Shown: positions 7,739-16,548 of the stretch, in pieces
Numbering within the stretch: the first letter of the stretch is position 1
Layout: each line of letters starts with the position of its first letter
DNA from: Methylorubrum rhodinum
Lineage (GTDB): Bacteria > Pseudomonadota > Alphaproteobacteria > Rhizobiales > Beijerinckiaceae
Length of the DNA: 64,000 nucleotides
Assembly: GCF_014199935.1 (NCBI RefSeq)
Contig: NZ_JACHOP010000005.1
Location: forward strand, 1-64,000
Reading direction: 5' to 3'
Position numbers and translations under genes: made by a program
The notes under the pieces: model-generated
Databases searched by the model: none
Told to the model about the DNA's origin: nothing
The model's input: the letters and a program-made list of their open reading frames with translations, nothing else

Positions 7739-8863
7739 ATGTTCCTGTTCACCAATGCTCCCGTCGGCACGCGCGAGACCGGCCCCGCCGCCTCGTCCGC
7801 GCGCCCGGCGCAGGCGGCGAGCGGCGAGGTCATCGCGGCGATCCGCGACGGGGCGCAGACCAGCGGCGTCGGCTTCGACTACCTGCTCGCCACGGCGCAG
7901 CGCGAATCGAGCCTCAACCCCACGGCCAAGGCCGGCACCTCGACGGCGACCGGCCTGTTCCAGTTCATCGAGCAGACCTGGCTCGGCGTGATGAAGAGCA
8001 CGGGGGCCAAGCTCGGCCTCGGGACCTACGCCGACGCCATCACGGCGCGTTCCGACGGCACCTACACGGTGTCCGACCCGACGACGCGCCAAGCCATCCT
8101 GGATCTGCGCCGCGACCCGAAGATCTCGGCGACGATGGCCGGCGCCCTGACCCAGCGCAACCGCGAGGCGCTCGGCGCGACGCTGGGGCGCGAGCCCACC
8201 GCCGGTGACCTCTATGCCGCCCACGTGCTCGGCGCGCGCGGCGCCACCACGCTGATCGCGTCGGCGCAGGGCAGCCCGGCCCGCTCCGCCGCCCTCGACC
8301 TGCCGGAGGCGGCCGCCGCCAACCGGAGCCTGTTCTACGACCGCGCCGGGCGCCCGCGCTCGTCCTCCGAACTCTACGCGCTGCTCGCCACCGCGACCTC
8401 CGGCGCGGCGACGCCGGTCGCGACGACCGCCGGCCTCTCCGATGCGCCCACCGCCTACGCCTCGCTGGAGGGCGGTATCCGCTCGCTGTTCCAGACCGAC
8501 CGGCGCCAGGGCGCGATCTCGGAGGGCGTCGCCCGGATCTGGCAGGGGCGGACGACCGGCACCGAGGCGCGGTCGAGCGCGCCGTCCTACTTCCCGCGCT
8601 CGGACGCCGCCGACGACGTCGTGCATACGGGCTCGATTCCGACCTCGCTCCCGGCCGCCTCCCAGGACGCCGCGCTCGCCGCGCCGATCGTGGTGCCGCT
8701 CCCGCCGCGCCGCCCGGCCGGCCTCGGCACCGCCGCGGCGACGCCGATGGCGCTGACCGCAGCCGACGCGGCACGGCCCTCCGAAGCGTCCGCCCCGGCG
8801 GCGCATCGGCCGAAGACCATTCTGTTCGATCTCTCCTCCTACCGCCTACGGAACGGCCCATGA
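7739..8863 (+). CDS. Lytic transglycosylase (SLT domain) protein
   Basis: A 374-residue protein with a lysozyme-like SLT domain at about residues 30-170: LLATAQRESSLNP holds the catalytic glutamate, followed by STATGLFQFIEQTWL, both characteristic of soluble lytic transglycosylases. The remainder (from about 180) is rich in Ala, Pro and Ser, probably flexible. There is no obvious Sec signal peptide, as in several rhizobial flagellar-type transglycosylases. It overlaps the next gene by four bases (ATGA). It cleaves peptidoglycan glycan strands, possibly to let an envelope complex through; this is inference. Confidence 0.85.
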   Translation: MFLFTNAPVGTRETGPAASSARPAQAASGEVIAAIRDGAQTSGVGFDYLLATAQRESSLNPTAKAGTSTATGLFQFIEQTWLGVMKSTGAKLGLGTYADAITARSDGTYTVSDPTTRQAILDLRRDPKISATMAGALTQRNREALGATLGREPTAGDLYAAHVLGARGATTLIASAQGSPARSAALDLPEAAAANRSLFYDRAGRPRSSSELYALLATATSGAATPVATTAGLSDAPTAYASLEGGIRSLFQTDRRQGAISEGVARIWQGRTTGTEARSSAPSYFPRSDAADDVVHTGSIPTSLPAASQDAALAAPIVVPLPPRRPAGLGTAAATPMALTAADAARPSEASAPAAHRPKTILFDLSSYRLRNGP

Positions 8864-10545
8864 TCCTCCGCCAGTTCCTCGCCCTCACGCACAACGCCTC
8901 CGCCGAGCGGCGGGCCGAGGCCGCCGGCACCCTGGCCGGGGCCTATCTCGACGGCAGCCTCGGGTCCGACGCGGCCTGGGAGGCCAAGACGGCCCTGCTC
9001 GCTCTCCTCGACGATCCGGCGCTCCCCGTGCGCCGAGCGCTCGCCGAGGCCTGCGCCGATTCGGCCGCCGCGCCGCGCCCCCTCGTGGTGGCGCTCGCCT
9101 CCGACCATCCCGAGATCGCCTGCCTCGTGCTGGCGCGCTCGCCCGTACTGATGGATGCCGACCTCGTCGATTGCGTCGCCATCGGCTGCGAGGCGGCGCG
9201 CTCCGCGGTCGCCTCGCGGCCGGACCTGTCGAAGCCCGTGGCGGCCGCGCTGGCCGAGGTGGCGGGTCCTCCCTCCCTGATCGCGCTCGCGAAGAACCCG
9301 CGCGCCGCCATCGGCACCGCCGCCTTCCTGCGCATGGTCGAGCGCCACGGCGAGGACGCGGAACTGCGCCGCGCGCTGCTGGCCCGGCACGATCTCGCCA
9401 TCGAGGTGCGCCACGCCGTGGTCGCGCTGCTGGCCGAGCAGCTCGCCCGCGTCGGCCAGGAGGGCGGCTGGATGAATTCCGAGCGCGGCGCCCGCGCCGC
9501 CCGCGAGGCCCGCGACTCGGCGGCGCTCGCGCTCGGCGACGAGGCCGGCGAGACCGGGCTCGGCCGCCTCGTCGCGCATCTGAGGGTCCAGGAGCAGCTC
9601 ACCGCCGGGCTGATCCTGCGGGCGATCCTGTCGCTGCGCCTGCCCTTCGCCGAGGCCGCGCTCGCCGAACTCAGCGGGCTGAGCCGCGCCCGCGTCGCCG
9701 GGCTGATGTTCGAGCCGCACGGCGCCGGCTTCACCGCGCTCCACCGCCGCGCCGGCCTGCCGGCCCTGCTGCTCCCGCCGATCCAGGCGGCGCTGACCGT
9801 GTGGCGCGAGGCCGCCGACGGGCGGGGCGGCCCGAGCGGGCCGCGGCTCGCCCGCTCGATGATCGAGGCGGCGCTCACCGCCTGCGAGGACCTGCCTTTC
9901 GCCGAGGCCCGCGGCCTGATGGCGCTTCTCGCCCGCTTCGAGGCGGAGGCCGCCCGCGACGAGGCCCGCCTCTTCGCCCAGGAGCAGATCGAGGCGCATG
10001 TCCGCGAAGGGGCCGCAAATCTCCTGGCCGCGCCCGAAGCCGCGGCAGGGAGCGACGGCTGGACCGACGGCTGGACCGACACCCTGGCGCAGGCCTGGCA
10101 GGAGACCCGGGACGAGCCCGAGGCGCGGGACCTGCCGGAAGTGATCGAACTGCCCGGACCGGGCGCCGTGTCCGAGCCGGAACCGCGCGCGCCGACGACG
10201 GTCGAGGCGGGTCTACCGGATGCGGGCGCCGCCTGGCCGCTCGCCCCGCGCCCGGAGGAGCGCCTCGGCGCACCGGTCGCGGCCGAGGCGCCGTCGGCGC
10301 TTTCCGCCGAGGCGTCCGAGGCGGTCCTGGCCGGCCTCTCCGATGCCCTGATGGCGAGCTTCCTGGCCGGACGCCCGGCTCCGGCCGCCGCCCCGCTGCC
10401 GGATGTCGCCCCGGAGGTGCGTCCCGAGCCGCGTCCCTCGGCCCGCCCACGCGAGATCGCGCTCGCCGTCGCCGCCGGGATGATCCCGCAGGAACTGGTT
10501 CTGAGCTACCGCGCCGACCGCAGCCGCGAGCGGCTCGCAGCCTGA
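8860..10545 (+). CDS. DUF2336 family helical-repeat protein
   Basis: A 561-residue, mostly alpha-helical protein. The first 370 residues show HEAT-like helices (ALLALLDDPALPVRRALAEA, LARSPVLMDADLVD) matching the DUF2336 family of alphaproteobacteria, whose function is unknown. Residues 385-520 are acidic and proline-rich, probably disordered, before a short conserved C-terminus (IALAVAAGMIPQELVLSYR). It overlaps the transglycosylase gene by ATGA, so the two are translationally coupled. Confidence 0.8.
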   Translation: MILRQFLALTHNASAERRAEAAGTLAGAYLDGSLGSDAAWEAKTALLALLDDPALPVRRALAEACADSAAAPRPLVVALASDHPEIACLVLARSPVLMDADLVDCVAIGCEAARSAVASRPDLSKPVAAALAEVAGPPSLIALAKNPRAAIGTAAFLRMVERHGEDAELRRALLARHDLAIEVRHAVVALLAEQLARVGQEGGWMNSERGARAAREARDSAALALGDEAGETGLGRLVAHLRVQEQLTAGLILRAILSLRLPFAEAALAELSGLSRARVAGLMFEPHGAGFTALHRRAGLPALLLPPIQAALTVWREAADGRGGPSGPRLARSMIEAALTACEDLPFAEARGLMALLARFEAEAARDEARLFAQEQIEAHVREGAANLLAAPEAAAGSDGWTDGWTDTLAQAWQETRDEPEARDLPEVIELPGPGAVSEPEPRAPTTVEAGLPDAGAAWPLAPRPEERLGAPVAAEAPSALSAEASEAVLAGLSDALMASFLAGRPAPAAAPLPDVAPEVRPEPRPSARPREIALAVAAGMIPQELVLSYRADRSRERLAA

Positions 10546-10638
10546 CGGACACTCAACCGGCTCATCCCATCACAACCCCTCAGGACGAGGGCCGGGGTCG
10601 AAGAATCGCGGCGTCGAACCGGCTCGAAGGCCGCATGT

Positions 10639-12231
10639 TCAGGACGGCGCCCGCGCGAGGTCGTGCACCCGCCGCAGGTCGTGGACGAAGGCGCGGTAGG
10701 CCTCGTCCTTCGCCGCGTCGGGCAGGCGCAGCAGGTAGGACGGGTGGACGGTGATGAAGCCGCCGAACGGGCGGCCGAACTCGGCCGGGCCCCGGGCGCG
10801 GGTGATCGGGATCGATTTGCCGGTGAGCGCCAGAACCGCGGTGGCGCCGAGCGCCACCACGAGCTTCGGAGCGACGAAATCCAGCTCCCTGTCGAGCCAC
10901 CAGCGGTAATGGCTGACCTCGCCGGCGGTCGGCTTCTCGTGGATGCGCCGCTTGCCGCGCAACGTGAACTTGAAGTGCTTGACCGCATTGGTGAGGTAGG
11001 CCGCCGACCGGTCGATGCCGGCCTCCTCCAGCGCGCGGGAGAGCAATTGCCCGGCCGGCCCGACGAAGGGGCGGCCCTGCCGGTCCTCCTGATCGCCGGG
11101 CTGCTCGCCGACGAAGGCGATGGCCGCGCCCACCGGCCCCTCGCCGAGCACGGCCTGGGTTGCGCCCGGCACCAGCGGCTCGGAGCGGGCGATGACGGCG
11201 TTCAGCGCCGCGAGCGACTCCGGTTCGTCCCGCGCCATCCGCTCCACCGCCCGGACCGGATCGCGCTTCTCCGGCATCGTCGGCGCTTTCTCGATCATCG
11301 CTTGGGCCCGCGCGCCTGCGGCCCGCACCAGGGCGGGAATCGCCGCGGTCTCGGGCATGTTCCGCCAGTACTTCCGGGGCATCTCGGCGCGCATCGCGTC
11401 GAGGTTCAGGCGGGCCGGGTTGAACGTGCTCTCGTAATAGTCGCGCCAGCCGGCTTCAAAACTGTCGCCCTCCGGCGCGTCCTCGCGCCGGCCCGGCGGG
11501 CCGAAGGTGAGGGCGCCGTCCCAGTGGGCGGAACCCTCCGGCGTCAGGATCGACCAGCGCAAGTTTCGGAATCGATCGACGAAGAACGGGGCCGCCGCCT
11601 CCAGGATGTGGTGGTCGGGCTCGAACCACGCGACGTAGCGCTCGGGCTCGCCCGGCACGCGGCGGAAGCGCAGGAAGGCGTGCATCTTGTGGAGGTCGCG
11701 GGCGATACCCTTGCGCATCCGGTGGAGGCGGTGGACCAGCGGATCGCTCGCCACCTCCATCAGACCACGCTCGCCGTGCAGCACGCGCCAGATCAAGGCG
11801 TAGAGCAGGCCGTAGCGCTCCGGATCGCGGTGGGGGACGACCATCGGGATCAGGTCGGTGACGGCGCGGGGCAGGGCGAGCGGCGGGGCGTCCGTGGGGG
11901 CGGTGTCGTTGCCGAACAGGCTAAGGGACTCGGTCTGCCAGACGGTTGCCTCGGGGGGCACGCCGACGGCGATCAAGCGGCGGGCGGCGGCGCGGAAGCC
12001 GGGCAGGTCGGCGCCGGGGACGAGCGTGGCGACGTGGATGCCGCCACGCAGAGACCCTCCCCCCTCTGCGGGGGAGGGTGCCCGCGGAGCGGGCGGGAGA
12101 GGGGCAGCGCGACGGTTCCGCTCTGCTGCGCTCGTCCAGCGATCTCCGGAAGCGTCGCTCCCCTCACCCGACCCGCTTCGCGGGCCACCCTCTCCCGCGG
12201 AGGGGAGAGGGTTATGAGCGTCGGCGCCCAT
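10639..12231 (-). CDS. UdgX-family uracil-DNA glycosylase fused to DUF4130 domain
   Basis: A 530-residue fusion. Residues about 55-290 are the DUF4130 (TIGR03915) region, ending in the family-typical WRDYYESTFNPARLN. Residues about 335-530 are a family-4-like uracil-DNA glycosylase with VGEQPGDQED and the UdgX signature KRRIH (residues 427-431); in characterised UdgX the His of this motif forms a covalent bond with the abasic sugar after uracil removal. The start ATG at 12231 shares one base with the stop of the upstream radical SAM gene. Residues about 6-60 are encoded by a palindromic repeat read in frame, so the N-terminus is abnormal compared with the usual start near VATLVPGADLPGF. It probably acts in repair of uracil-containing DNA. 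Confidence 0.88.
   Translation of the reverse strand: MGADAHNPLPSAGEGGPRSGSGEGSDASGDRWTSAAERNRRAAPLPPAPRAPSPAEGGGSLRGGIHVATLVPGADLPGFRAAARRLIAVGVPPEATVWQTESLSLFGNDTAPTDAPPLALPRAVTDLIPMVVPHRDPERYGLLYALIWRVLHGERGLMEVASDPLVHRLHRMRKGIARDLHKMHAFLRFRRVPGEPERYVAWFEPDHHILEAAAPFFVDRFRNLRWSILTPEGSAHWDGALTFGPPGRREDAPEGDSFEAGWRDYYESTFNPARLNLDAMRAEMPRKYWRNMPETAAIPALVRAAGARAQAMIEKAPTMPEKRDPVRAVERMARDEPESLAALNAVIARSEPLVPGATQAVLGEGPVGAAIAFVGEQPGDQEDRQGRPFVGPAGQLLSRALEEAGIDRSAAYLTNAVKHFKFTLRGKRRIHEKPTAGEVSHYRWWLDRELDFVAPKLVVALGATAVLALTGKSIPITRARGPAEFGRPFGGFITVHPSYLLRLPDAAKDEAYRAFVHDLRRVHDLARAPS
12053..12213. repeat. 160-bp palindromic repeat inside the udgX 5' end (family A, copy 1)
   Basis: The element starts with ACCCTCCCCCCTCTGCGGGG and ends with the near-inverse CCGCGGAGGGGAGAGGGTT. 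Copies with the same layout lie at 50784-50940 and 60443-60600. This copy begins about 18 bases after the udgX start codon and keeps the reading frame open, so it is translated. The core (TCTCCGGAAGC) is shared with the other copies. Confidence 0.85.
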
Positions 12232-13442
12232 CAAAACAGACTCAACTGCTCGGCCGGCTCCGCGAGCTTGGCCCGCAGATCCAGCCGGTCGGTCAGCGTC
12301 GTCGGCCGAAAGTCCTCGGCGATCAGGAACGGCCGCGCCCGCTTCAGCCCCGAGGTCAGCCGCGCCACGTCGTCGAGGCGCAGGCGCCCGTGCCGGCGTG
12401 CCTTGATGAGGGCGTCGACCGCCCGCGCACCGAGCCCCGGCACCCGCAGCAGCATGGTCCGGTCGGCGCGGTTCACGTCCACGGGGAAGAGGTGGCGGTT
12501 CTTGAGGGCCCAGGCGAGCTTGGGGTCGATGTCGAGGGCGAACATCCCGCCGTCCGCCGCGTTCGCCACGTCGTCGGGGGAGAACTCGTAGTACCGGATC
12601 AGCCAGTCGGCCTGATAGAGCCGGTGCTCGCGCCGCAAGGGCGGGGCCTGCGGCGGCAGCGCGGAGGAGGCGTCGGGGATCGGGCTGAAGGCGGAATAGT
12701 AGACGCGGCGAAGGCCGTAGCTCCCGTACAGGAGTGCGCTCTTGCGGATCAGCGCCTCGTCGGTGGTGGCGTCCGCGCCGACGATCACCTGCGTCGATTG
12801 CCCGGCGGGGGAGAAGCGCCGCTTCTCTTCCTTGGCCTGCGCGATGCGCTCGCCGATCTGCCCCATCGCCCCCTCGATCGCCGCGCCGTCCTTCTCCGGC
12901 GCGAGGCGGGTCAGGCTTTCCTCGGTCGGCAGTTCGAGGTTGATCGACAGCCGGTCGGCGTAGAGCCCCGCCTCCTCGATCAGCCAGGGGCTCGCCTCGG
13001 GGATCGACTTGAGGTGGATGTAGCCGCGAAACCCGTGCTCGCGCCGCAGCTTCTTGGCGACGCGGGTCAGCATCTCCATCGTGTAATCGGGCGAGCGGAT
13101 GATGCCGGACGAGAGGAACAGCCCCTCGATGTAGTTGCGCTTGTAGAACTCGACCGTGAGCGTCACCACCTCCTCGACCGAGAAACGGGCGCGGGCGACG
13201 TTCGAGGAGCGCCGGTTGACGCAATAGGCGCAGTCGAACAGGCAATAGTTCGTCAGCAGGATCTTGAGCAGCGAAACGCAGCGTCCGTCCGGCGTATAGG
13301 CATGGCAGATGCCGGCCCCGGTGGTCGAGCCGAGGCCGTCGGCCCCGGCCTTGCGCTTGGGGGCGCCGGACGACGCGCAGGACGCGTCGTATTTGGCGGC
13401 GTCCGCGAGGATGCGCAGCTTGCGCGCGAGCTTGTCGTCCAT
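12231..13442 (-). CDS. Putative DNA modification/repair radical SAM protein
   Basis: A 403-residue radical SAM protein. The cluster motif CLFDCAYC (C-x3-C-x2-C) is at about residues 70-77, preceded by KILLTNY; the C-terminus holds a helix-hairpin-helix segment, VPGLGARAVDALIKARRHGR, suggesting DNA binding. This matches the TIGR03916 family, which is regularly encoded beside a TIGR03915/UDG-type protein, as here (1-base overlap with udgX). The start is placed at MDDKLARKL because the family begins there; an upstream GTG at 13499 would add 19 residues. The reaction is not established; a role in DNA lesion processing is inferred from partners. Confidence 0.88.
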   Translation of the reverse strand: MDDKLARKLRILADAAKYDASCASSGAPKRKAGADGLGSTTGAGICHAYTPDGRCVSLLKILLTNYCLFDCAYCVNRRSSNVARARFSVEEVVTLTVEFYKRNYIEGLFLSSGIIRSPDYTMEMLTRVAKKLRREHGFRGYIHLKSIPEASPWLIEEAGLYADRLSINLELPTEESLTRLAPEKDGAAIEGAMGQIGERIAQAKEEKRRFSPAGQSTQVIVGADATTDEALIRKSALLYGSYGLRRVYYSAFSPIPDASSALPPQAPPLRREHRLYQADWLIRYYEFSPDDVANAADGGMFALDIDPKLAWALKNRHLFPVDVNRADRTMLLRVPGLGARAVDALIKARRHGRLRLDDVARLTSGLKRARPFLIAEDFRPTTLTDRLDLRAKLAEPAEQLSLF

Positions 13443-13542
13443 CGAACGGAAGATGAACGCGGTCGCGTGAGGATCAATGCGGCGCGTTGCCTTTCGCACC
13501 GGAAAACGCCTTCCCGAGTCTCGCCCGGGAAGGCGAGACGCA

Positions 13543-13974
13543 TCAGCCTTGGGCGAGCGTCTTGTCGAGCGTGATCTCGGCGTTCAGCAGCTTCGAGATC
13601 GGGCAGCCCTTCTCGGCGTTGCCGGCCAGCTCATCGAATTTTTGCTGATCGATGCCGGGGATGACAGCCTTCAGCGTCAGGGCCGACTTCGTCACCTTGA
13701 AGCCGTCGCCGTCCTGCACGAGAGTGACCACCGCCTTGGTGTCGAGCGAGGTCGCCTTGAGGCCCGCGCCCTGGAGCTGGAAGGCGAGCGCCATGGTGAA
13801 GCAGCCGGCATGCGCGGCGGCGATCAGCTCTTCCGGGTTGGTGCCGGGCTCGTTCTCGAAGCGCGTGTTGAAGCCGTAGGGGTTGTTCGAGAGCACGCCC
13901 GATTGGGTCGTGATCTGGCCCTTGCCGGTCTTGCCGTCGCCCTCCCAGTGGGCGCTCGCGTGGCGGTCGGTCAT
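13543..13974 (-). CDS. osmC: OsmC family peroxiredoxin
   Basis: A 143-residue OsmC/Ohr-like protein. The two redox-active cysteines lie in AAAHAGCFTMAL (about residue 58) and KGCPISKLLNAEITL (about residue 124), with the conserved glutamate in TNPEELIAAAH. These enzymes reduce organic hydroperoxides, using dithiols as reductant. The N-terminal WEGDGKTGKGQITTQSG matches the OsmC subgroup rather than Ohr. It is a single gene, with a promoter presumably in the 82-bp gap upstream. Confidence 0.92.
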   Translation of the reverse strand: MTDRHASAHWEGDGKTGKGQITTQSGVLSNNPYGFNTRFENEPGTNPEELIAAAHAGCFTMALAFQLQGAGLKATSLDTKAVVTLVQDGDGFKVTKSALTLKAVIPGIDQQKFDELAGNAEKGCPISKLLNAEITLDKTLAQG

Positions 13975-14056
13975 GCAATCGTCCTCGAAATCAGCCGCGG
14001 ACCCTGCCGCGTCGGGGCGACGTGGTGCGATGTGCGAGGAAGTCGAGGGGTTTTGC

Positions 14057-14662
14057 CTATTCTTCCTCGTCCGTCGCGGCGCCGATCACGGCGCGGGCGA
14101 GCGCGTAGGGGAAGCCGGCCCGCGCCATGGCGGCGAGGTCGCGCTCGCGGTTGGCCTCCCGCGCGCCCGGCGGGCGGTGGGGGCCGAGGCGGCGGCGGCG
14201 GGCATAGGCCAGCGCCGCCTGACGCTCGGTGTCGGCCTCCGCGTCGGCGTCCTCGGCCTCCTGCCGCTCGTCGCTCATGGCGGCACGGATCGTGTCGGCG
14301 TCGATGCCCTTCTCGGAGAGCTTGGCCCGCGCCTGCCGGGTCGAGGCGCCGCGCCGCCGCAGGGTGGCGAGGCGGGCGGCGGCGAAGCGCGCGTCGTCGA
14401 TCAGCCCGGCGCGCTGGGCGCGGGCCACCGTCTCGGCGATCAGCCCGGCATGGACGTCCGCGGCCTCGTCGCGGGAGCGGCAGCGCCGCTCGACCCGGCG
14501 GGCCAGCACCCGGCGCAGCATCTCGGAGGAGGCGCCGTAGCGGTCGAGATAGTGCAGGGCCACCCGCTCCAGCCACGCGGCCGTGACCGGCGGCTCGGGT
14601 CTTGCTTCCCGAACCTCCCGCTCAGTCCCGTGACAATTGCGTGAACCCTTCGTCGCGATCAT
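14057..14662 (-). CDS. recX: Regulatory protein RecX
   Basis: A 201-residue, Arg- and Ala-rich helical protein with RecX tandem-helix repeats: VALHYLDRYGASSEMLRRVL at the N-terminus, then LIDDARFAAARLATLRRRG and QARAKLSEKGID. RecX inhibits RecA filament extension. The insertion of acidic residues near 130-140 (EAEDADAEADTE) is typical of alphaproteobacterial variants. The start ATG at 14662 has GAAGAACGG before it. recA is not in the window. Confidence 0.85.
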   Translation of the reverse strand: MIATKGSRNCHGTEREVREARPEPPVTAAWLERVALHYLDRYGASSEMLRRVLARRVERRCRSRDEAADVHAGLIAETVARAQRAGLIDDARFAAARLATLRRRGASTRQARAKLSEKGIDADTIRAAMSDERQEAEDADAEADTERQAALAYARRRRLGPHRPPGAREANRERDLAAMARAGFPYALARAVIGAATDEEE

Positions 14663-14707
14663 CCGTTCTTCACGGTTCTGCCTTGGTCCTCGTCCCATGC
14701 TTGTCGG

Positions 14708-16174
14708 ATGGATCGCTCTGGAATGCGAGGGCTGCGCCACCGTGCAGCGACCGTCCTGATGCGGCGCGAGTGGCTGTTCGTCCTGCTCGCCTTGGGTCTG
14801 GCGGCCGTCGCCGGCCTCGTCGCCTATGTATCGCGCCCCACCGTCCTCACCGTCGCCGTCGGCCCCCGCGACGGCGCCGAGGCCGCCTTGATCGAGGCCT
14901 ATGCCAAGGCGCTGGTGCGCAACCACGAGGACGTGCGGCTGCAGGTCACGCCCCATGCGGACGTGCGCGACAGCGCGCTCGCCCTGCAGAAGAACCGCGC
15001 GGACCTCGCGGTGGTTCGCCCCGACGTGCTCCTGCCCGACAACGGCCTGACGCTCGCCATCCTGCACGACGAGGCGCTGATCATCGCCGCCCCTTCGGCG
15101 GCCGAGATCGAGAGCTTCTCCGACCTCTCGACGCGCCGCCTCGGCATCGTCGTGCGCCACGACGCCGACCTGCCCTTCGTGACGAACCTCCTCGATTTCT
15201 ACGACTTCAAGCCCGCGACCGCGGCCGAGATCGCGGCGAGCGAGGCGCTCGGTGCCGGCCGCGTCGGGCTGGTGCCGATCAAGGCCAACGAGGTCACGCA
15301 GGCGCTGGAGGCCAAGCGGGTCGATGCGGTCGCGGTGGTCGCGAGCCCCGCCGCCAAGGTGACCCTCGGCGTGCTGCGCGCGGTCGAGGCCGCCTCGCCC
15401 GAGCGCAGGATCACCTTCGTCGGCGTGCCGGACGGCAAGGCCATCACCCAGCGCTTGCCCGAACTCCAGGTGGTCACGGTCTCGGCCGGCACCTTCGGCG
15501 GTCGGCCCAAGCGCCCGGAGGAGGATGTCGAGACGGTGGGCGTGTCCTACCGCCTGATGGCGCGGGGCGCGGTGAGCCGGGTCGCCGTGGCCTCGGTGGT
15601 GCAGCACCTGTTCGAGTGGCGCTCGCGGCTGGCCGCGCTCGCGCCCATCGCCAACGCGATGAAGCCGCCGGACTACGACACCACCGTCACGGCCACCAGC
15701 GCGCGCCTGCCCAACCACCCCGGCGCGGTCGACTATTTCGAGCGCGAGCAGCAGACCTTCCTCGACCGCTACGAGGACTGGATCTACCTGCTCGCCTTCT
15801 TCGGCGGCACGCTCGGCTCAGGGATTGCGTGGCTCGGCCAGCGCCTCGCCCGCAAAAGGCGCGAGCGCATCGACGTGGTGCTCGACCGCCTCCTCGACAT
15901 CCTGGCCGAGGCCCGCGACGCGCGCGAGGTGGACAAGCTCGACGAACTGACCCGCGAGACCGACGCGCTCATCGCCGACGTGGTCCGCCACGCCCGCGAG
16001 CGCACCATCGACAGCCGGATGATCTCGGCCCTGATCCTCGCCATCGACGCGGTCAACGGCGCGCTCGACGACGGGCGGCGCGCGCTCGATCCGGGGGCGG
16101 GCGCGGGGGTGGGCGGTGGGGCGCGCTCCCGGACGGCGCGGCTGCTGTCGCTGAGCCTGCCCGCGGCGGAATAG
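14708..16174 (+). CDS. Membrane-anchored TAXI-type solute-binding protein
   Basis: A 488-residue protein with a TM anchor at about 18-40 (LFVLLALGLAAVAGLVAYVS), a TAXI-family TRAP solute-binding domain (about 45-335, beginning VLTVAVGPRDGAEAALIEAYA and containing KNRADLAVVRPDVLL), a second TM segment (about 360-380, IYLLAFFGGTLGSGIAWL) and a cytoplasmic helical tail (about 385-455) rich in charged residues. Classic TAXI proteins are free periplasmic receptors feeding a TRAP permease, but no permease is nearby. The double-anchored form suggests a sensor or scaffold role. An internal ATG at 14759 could be the true start. Confidence 0.75.
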   Translation: MDRSGMRGLRHRAATVLMRREWLFVLLALGLAAVAGLVAYVSRPTVLTVAVGPRDGAEAALIEAYAKALVRNHEDVRLQVTPHADVRDSALALQKNRADLAVVRPDVLLPDNGLTLAILHDEALIIAAPSAAEIESFSDLSTRRLGIVVRHDADLPFVTNLLDFYDFKPATAAEIAASEALGAGRVGLVPIKANEVTQALEAKRVDAVAVVASPAAKVTLGVLRAVEAASPERRITFVGVPDGKAITQRLPELQVVTVSAGTFGGRPKRPEEDVETVGVSYRLMARGAVSRVAVASVVQHLFEWRSRLAALAPIANAMKPPDYDTTVTATSARLPNHPGAVDYFEREQQTFLDRYEDWIYLLAFFGGTLGSGIAWLGQRLARKRRERIDVVLDRLLDILAEARDAREVDKLDELTRETDALIADVVRHARERTIDSRMISALILAIDAVNGALDDGRRALDPGAGAGVGGGARSRTARLLSLSLPAAE

Positions 16175-16548
16175 GGCTCGGCTCGGCAGGTCGCGTGACC
16201 GCGTCCGACCCATCGCCGAGGTGGGCGAGGTCCGCTCCTGAGCGACACGGCAGGAAAGCCGGCGCCGCATCCCCGATCGCGACCGATCCGTCCCGGACGG
16301 GGATACCCGTCGGCGGTGATCACCGATTCATCGCCGCTGGCCCACGCGACGGCGCGGCGGCGGGCTTCCGCCGGACGCCCGAAACAGGATCCGTCGGTCC
16401 TGTTTCGGGCCGCTCGGTATCGGCGCATCGTCCTCGATATCGGATCCGGGCGGTTCTCTCGATTCCTGTCGCCGCATCGTGGTGTGCGAAAGCCGGAAAC
16501 CACCTTTCGGGACGGTTCTCCGAAAAGGTTCGCCGGTTTGCCTCACGC
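16175..16548. other. Intergenic region with hairpins, no gene recognised
   Basis: About 374 bp between the convergent TAXI-type gene and the histidine kinase gene. It holds a perfect 12-bp hairpin at 16378-16409 and a degenerate palindromic repeat around 16473-16515. I see no convincing coding frame here; both strands need termination at this point, which the hairpins may supply. Confidence 0.6.
16378..16409. terminator. Perfect 12-bp hairpin between convergent genes
   Basis: CCCGAAACAGGA and its exact reverse complement TCCTGTTTCGGG are separated by 8 bases. No run of T follows on either strand, so a factor-independent terminator is not certain, but its position between converging transcripts fits a termination or mRNA-end structure. 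Confidence 0.45.

Noticed and set aside
12231..13499. Longer form of the radical SAM protein starting at GTG 13499.
   Set aside because: Family members begin at the equivalent of MDDKLARKLRILADAAKYD; the extra 19 residues have no conserved pattern.
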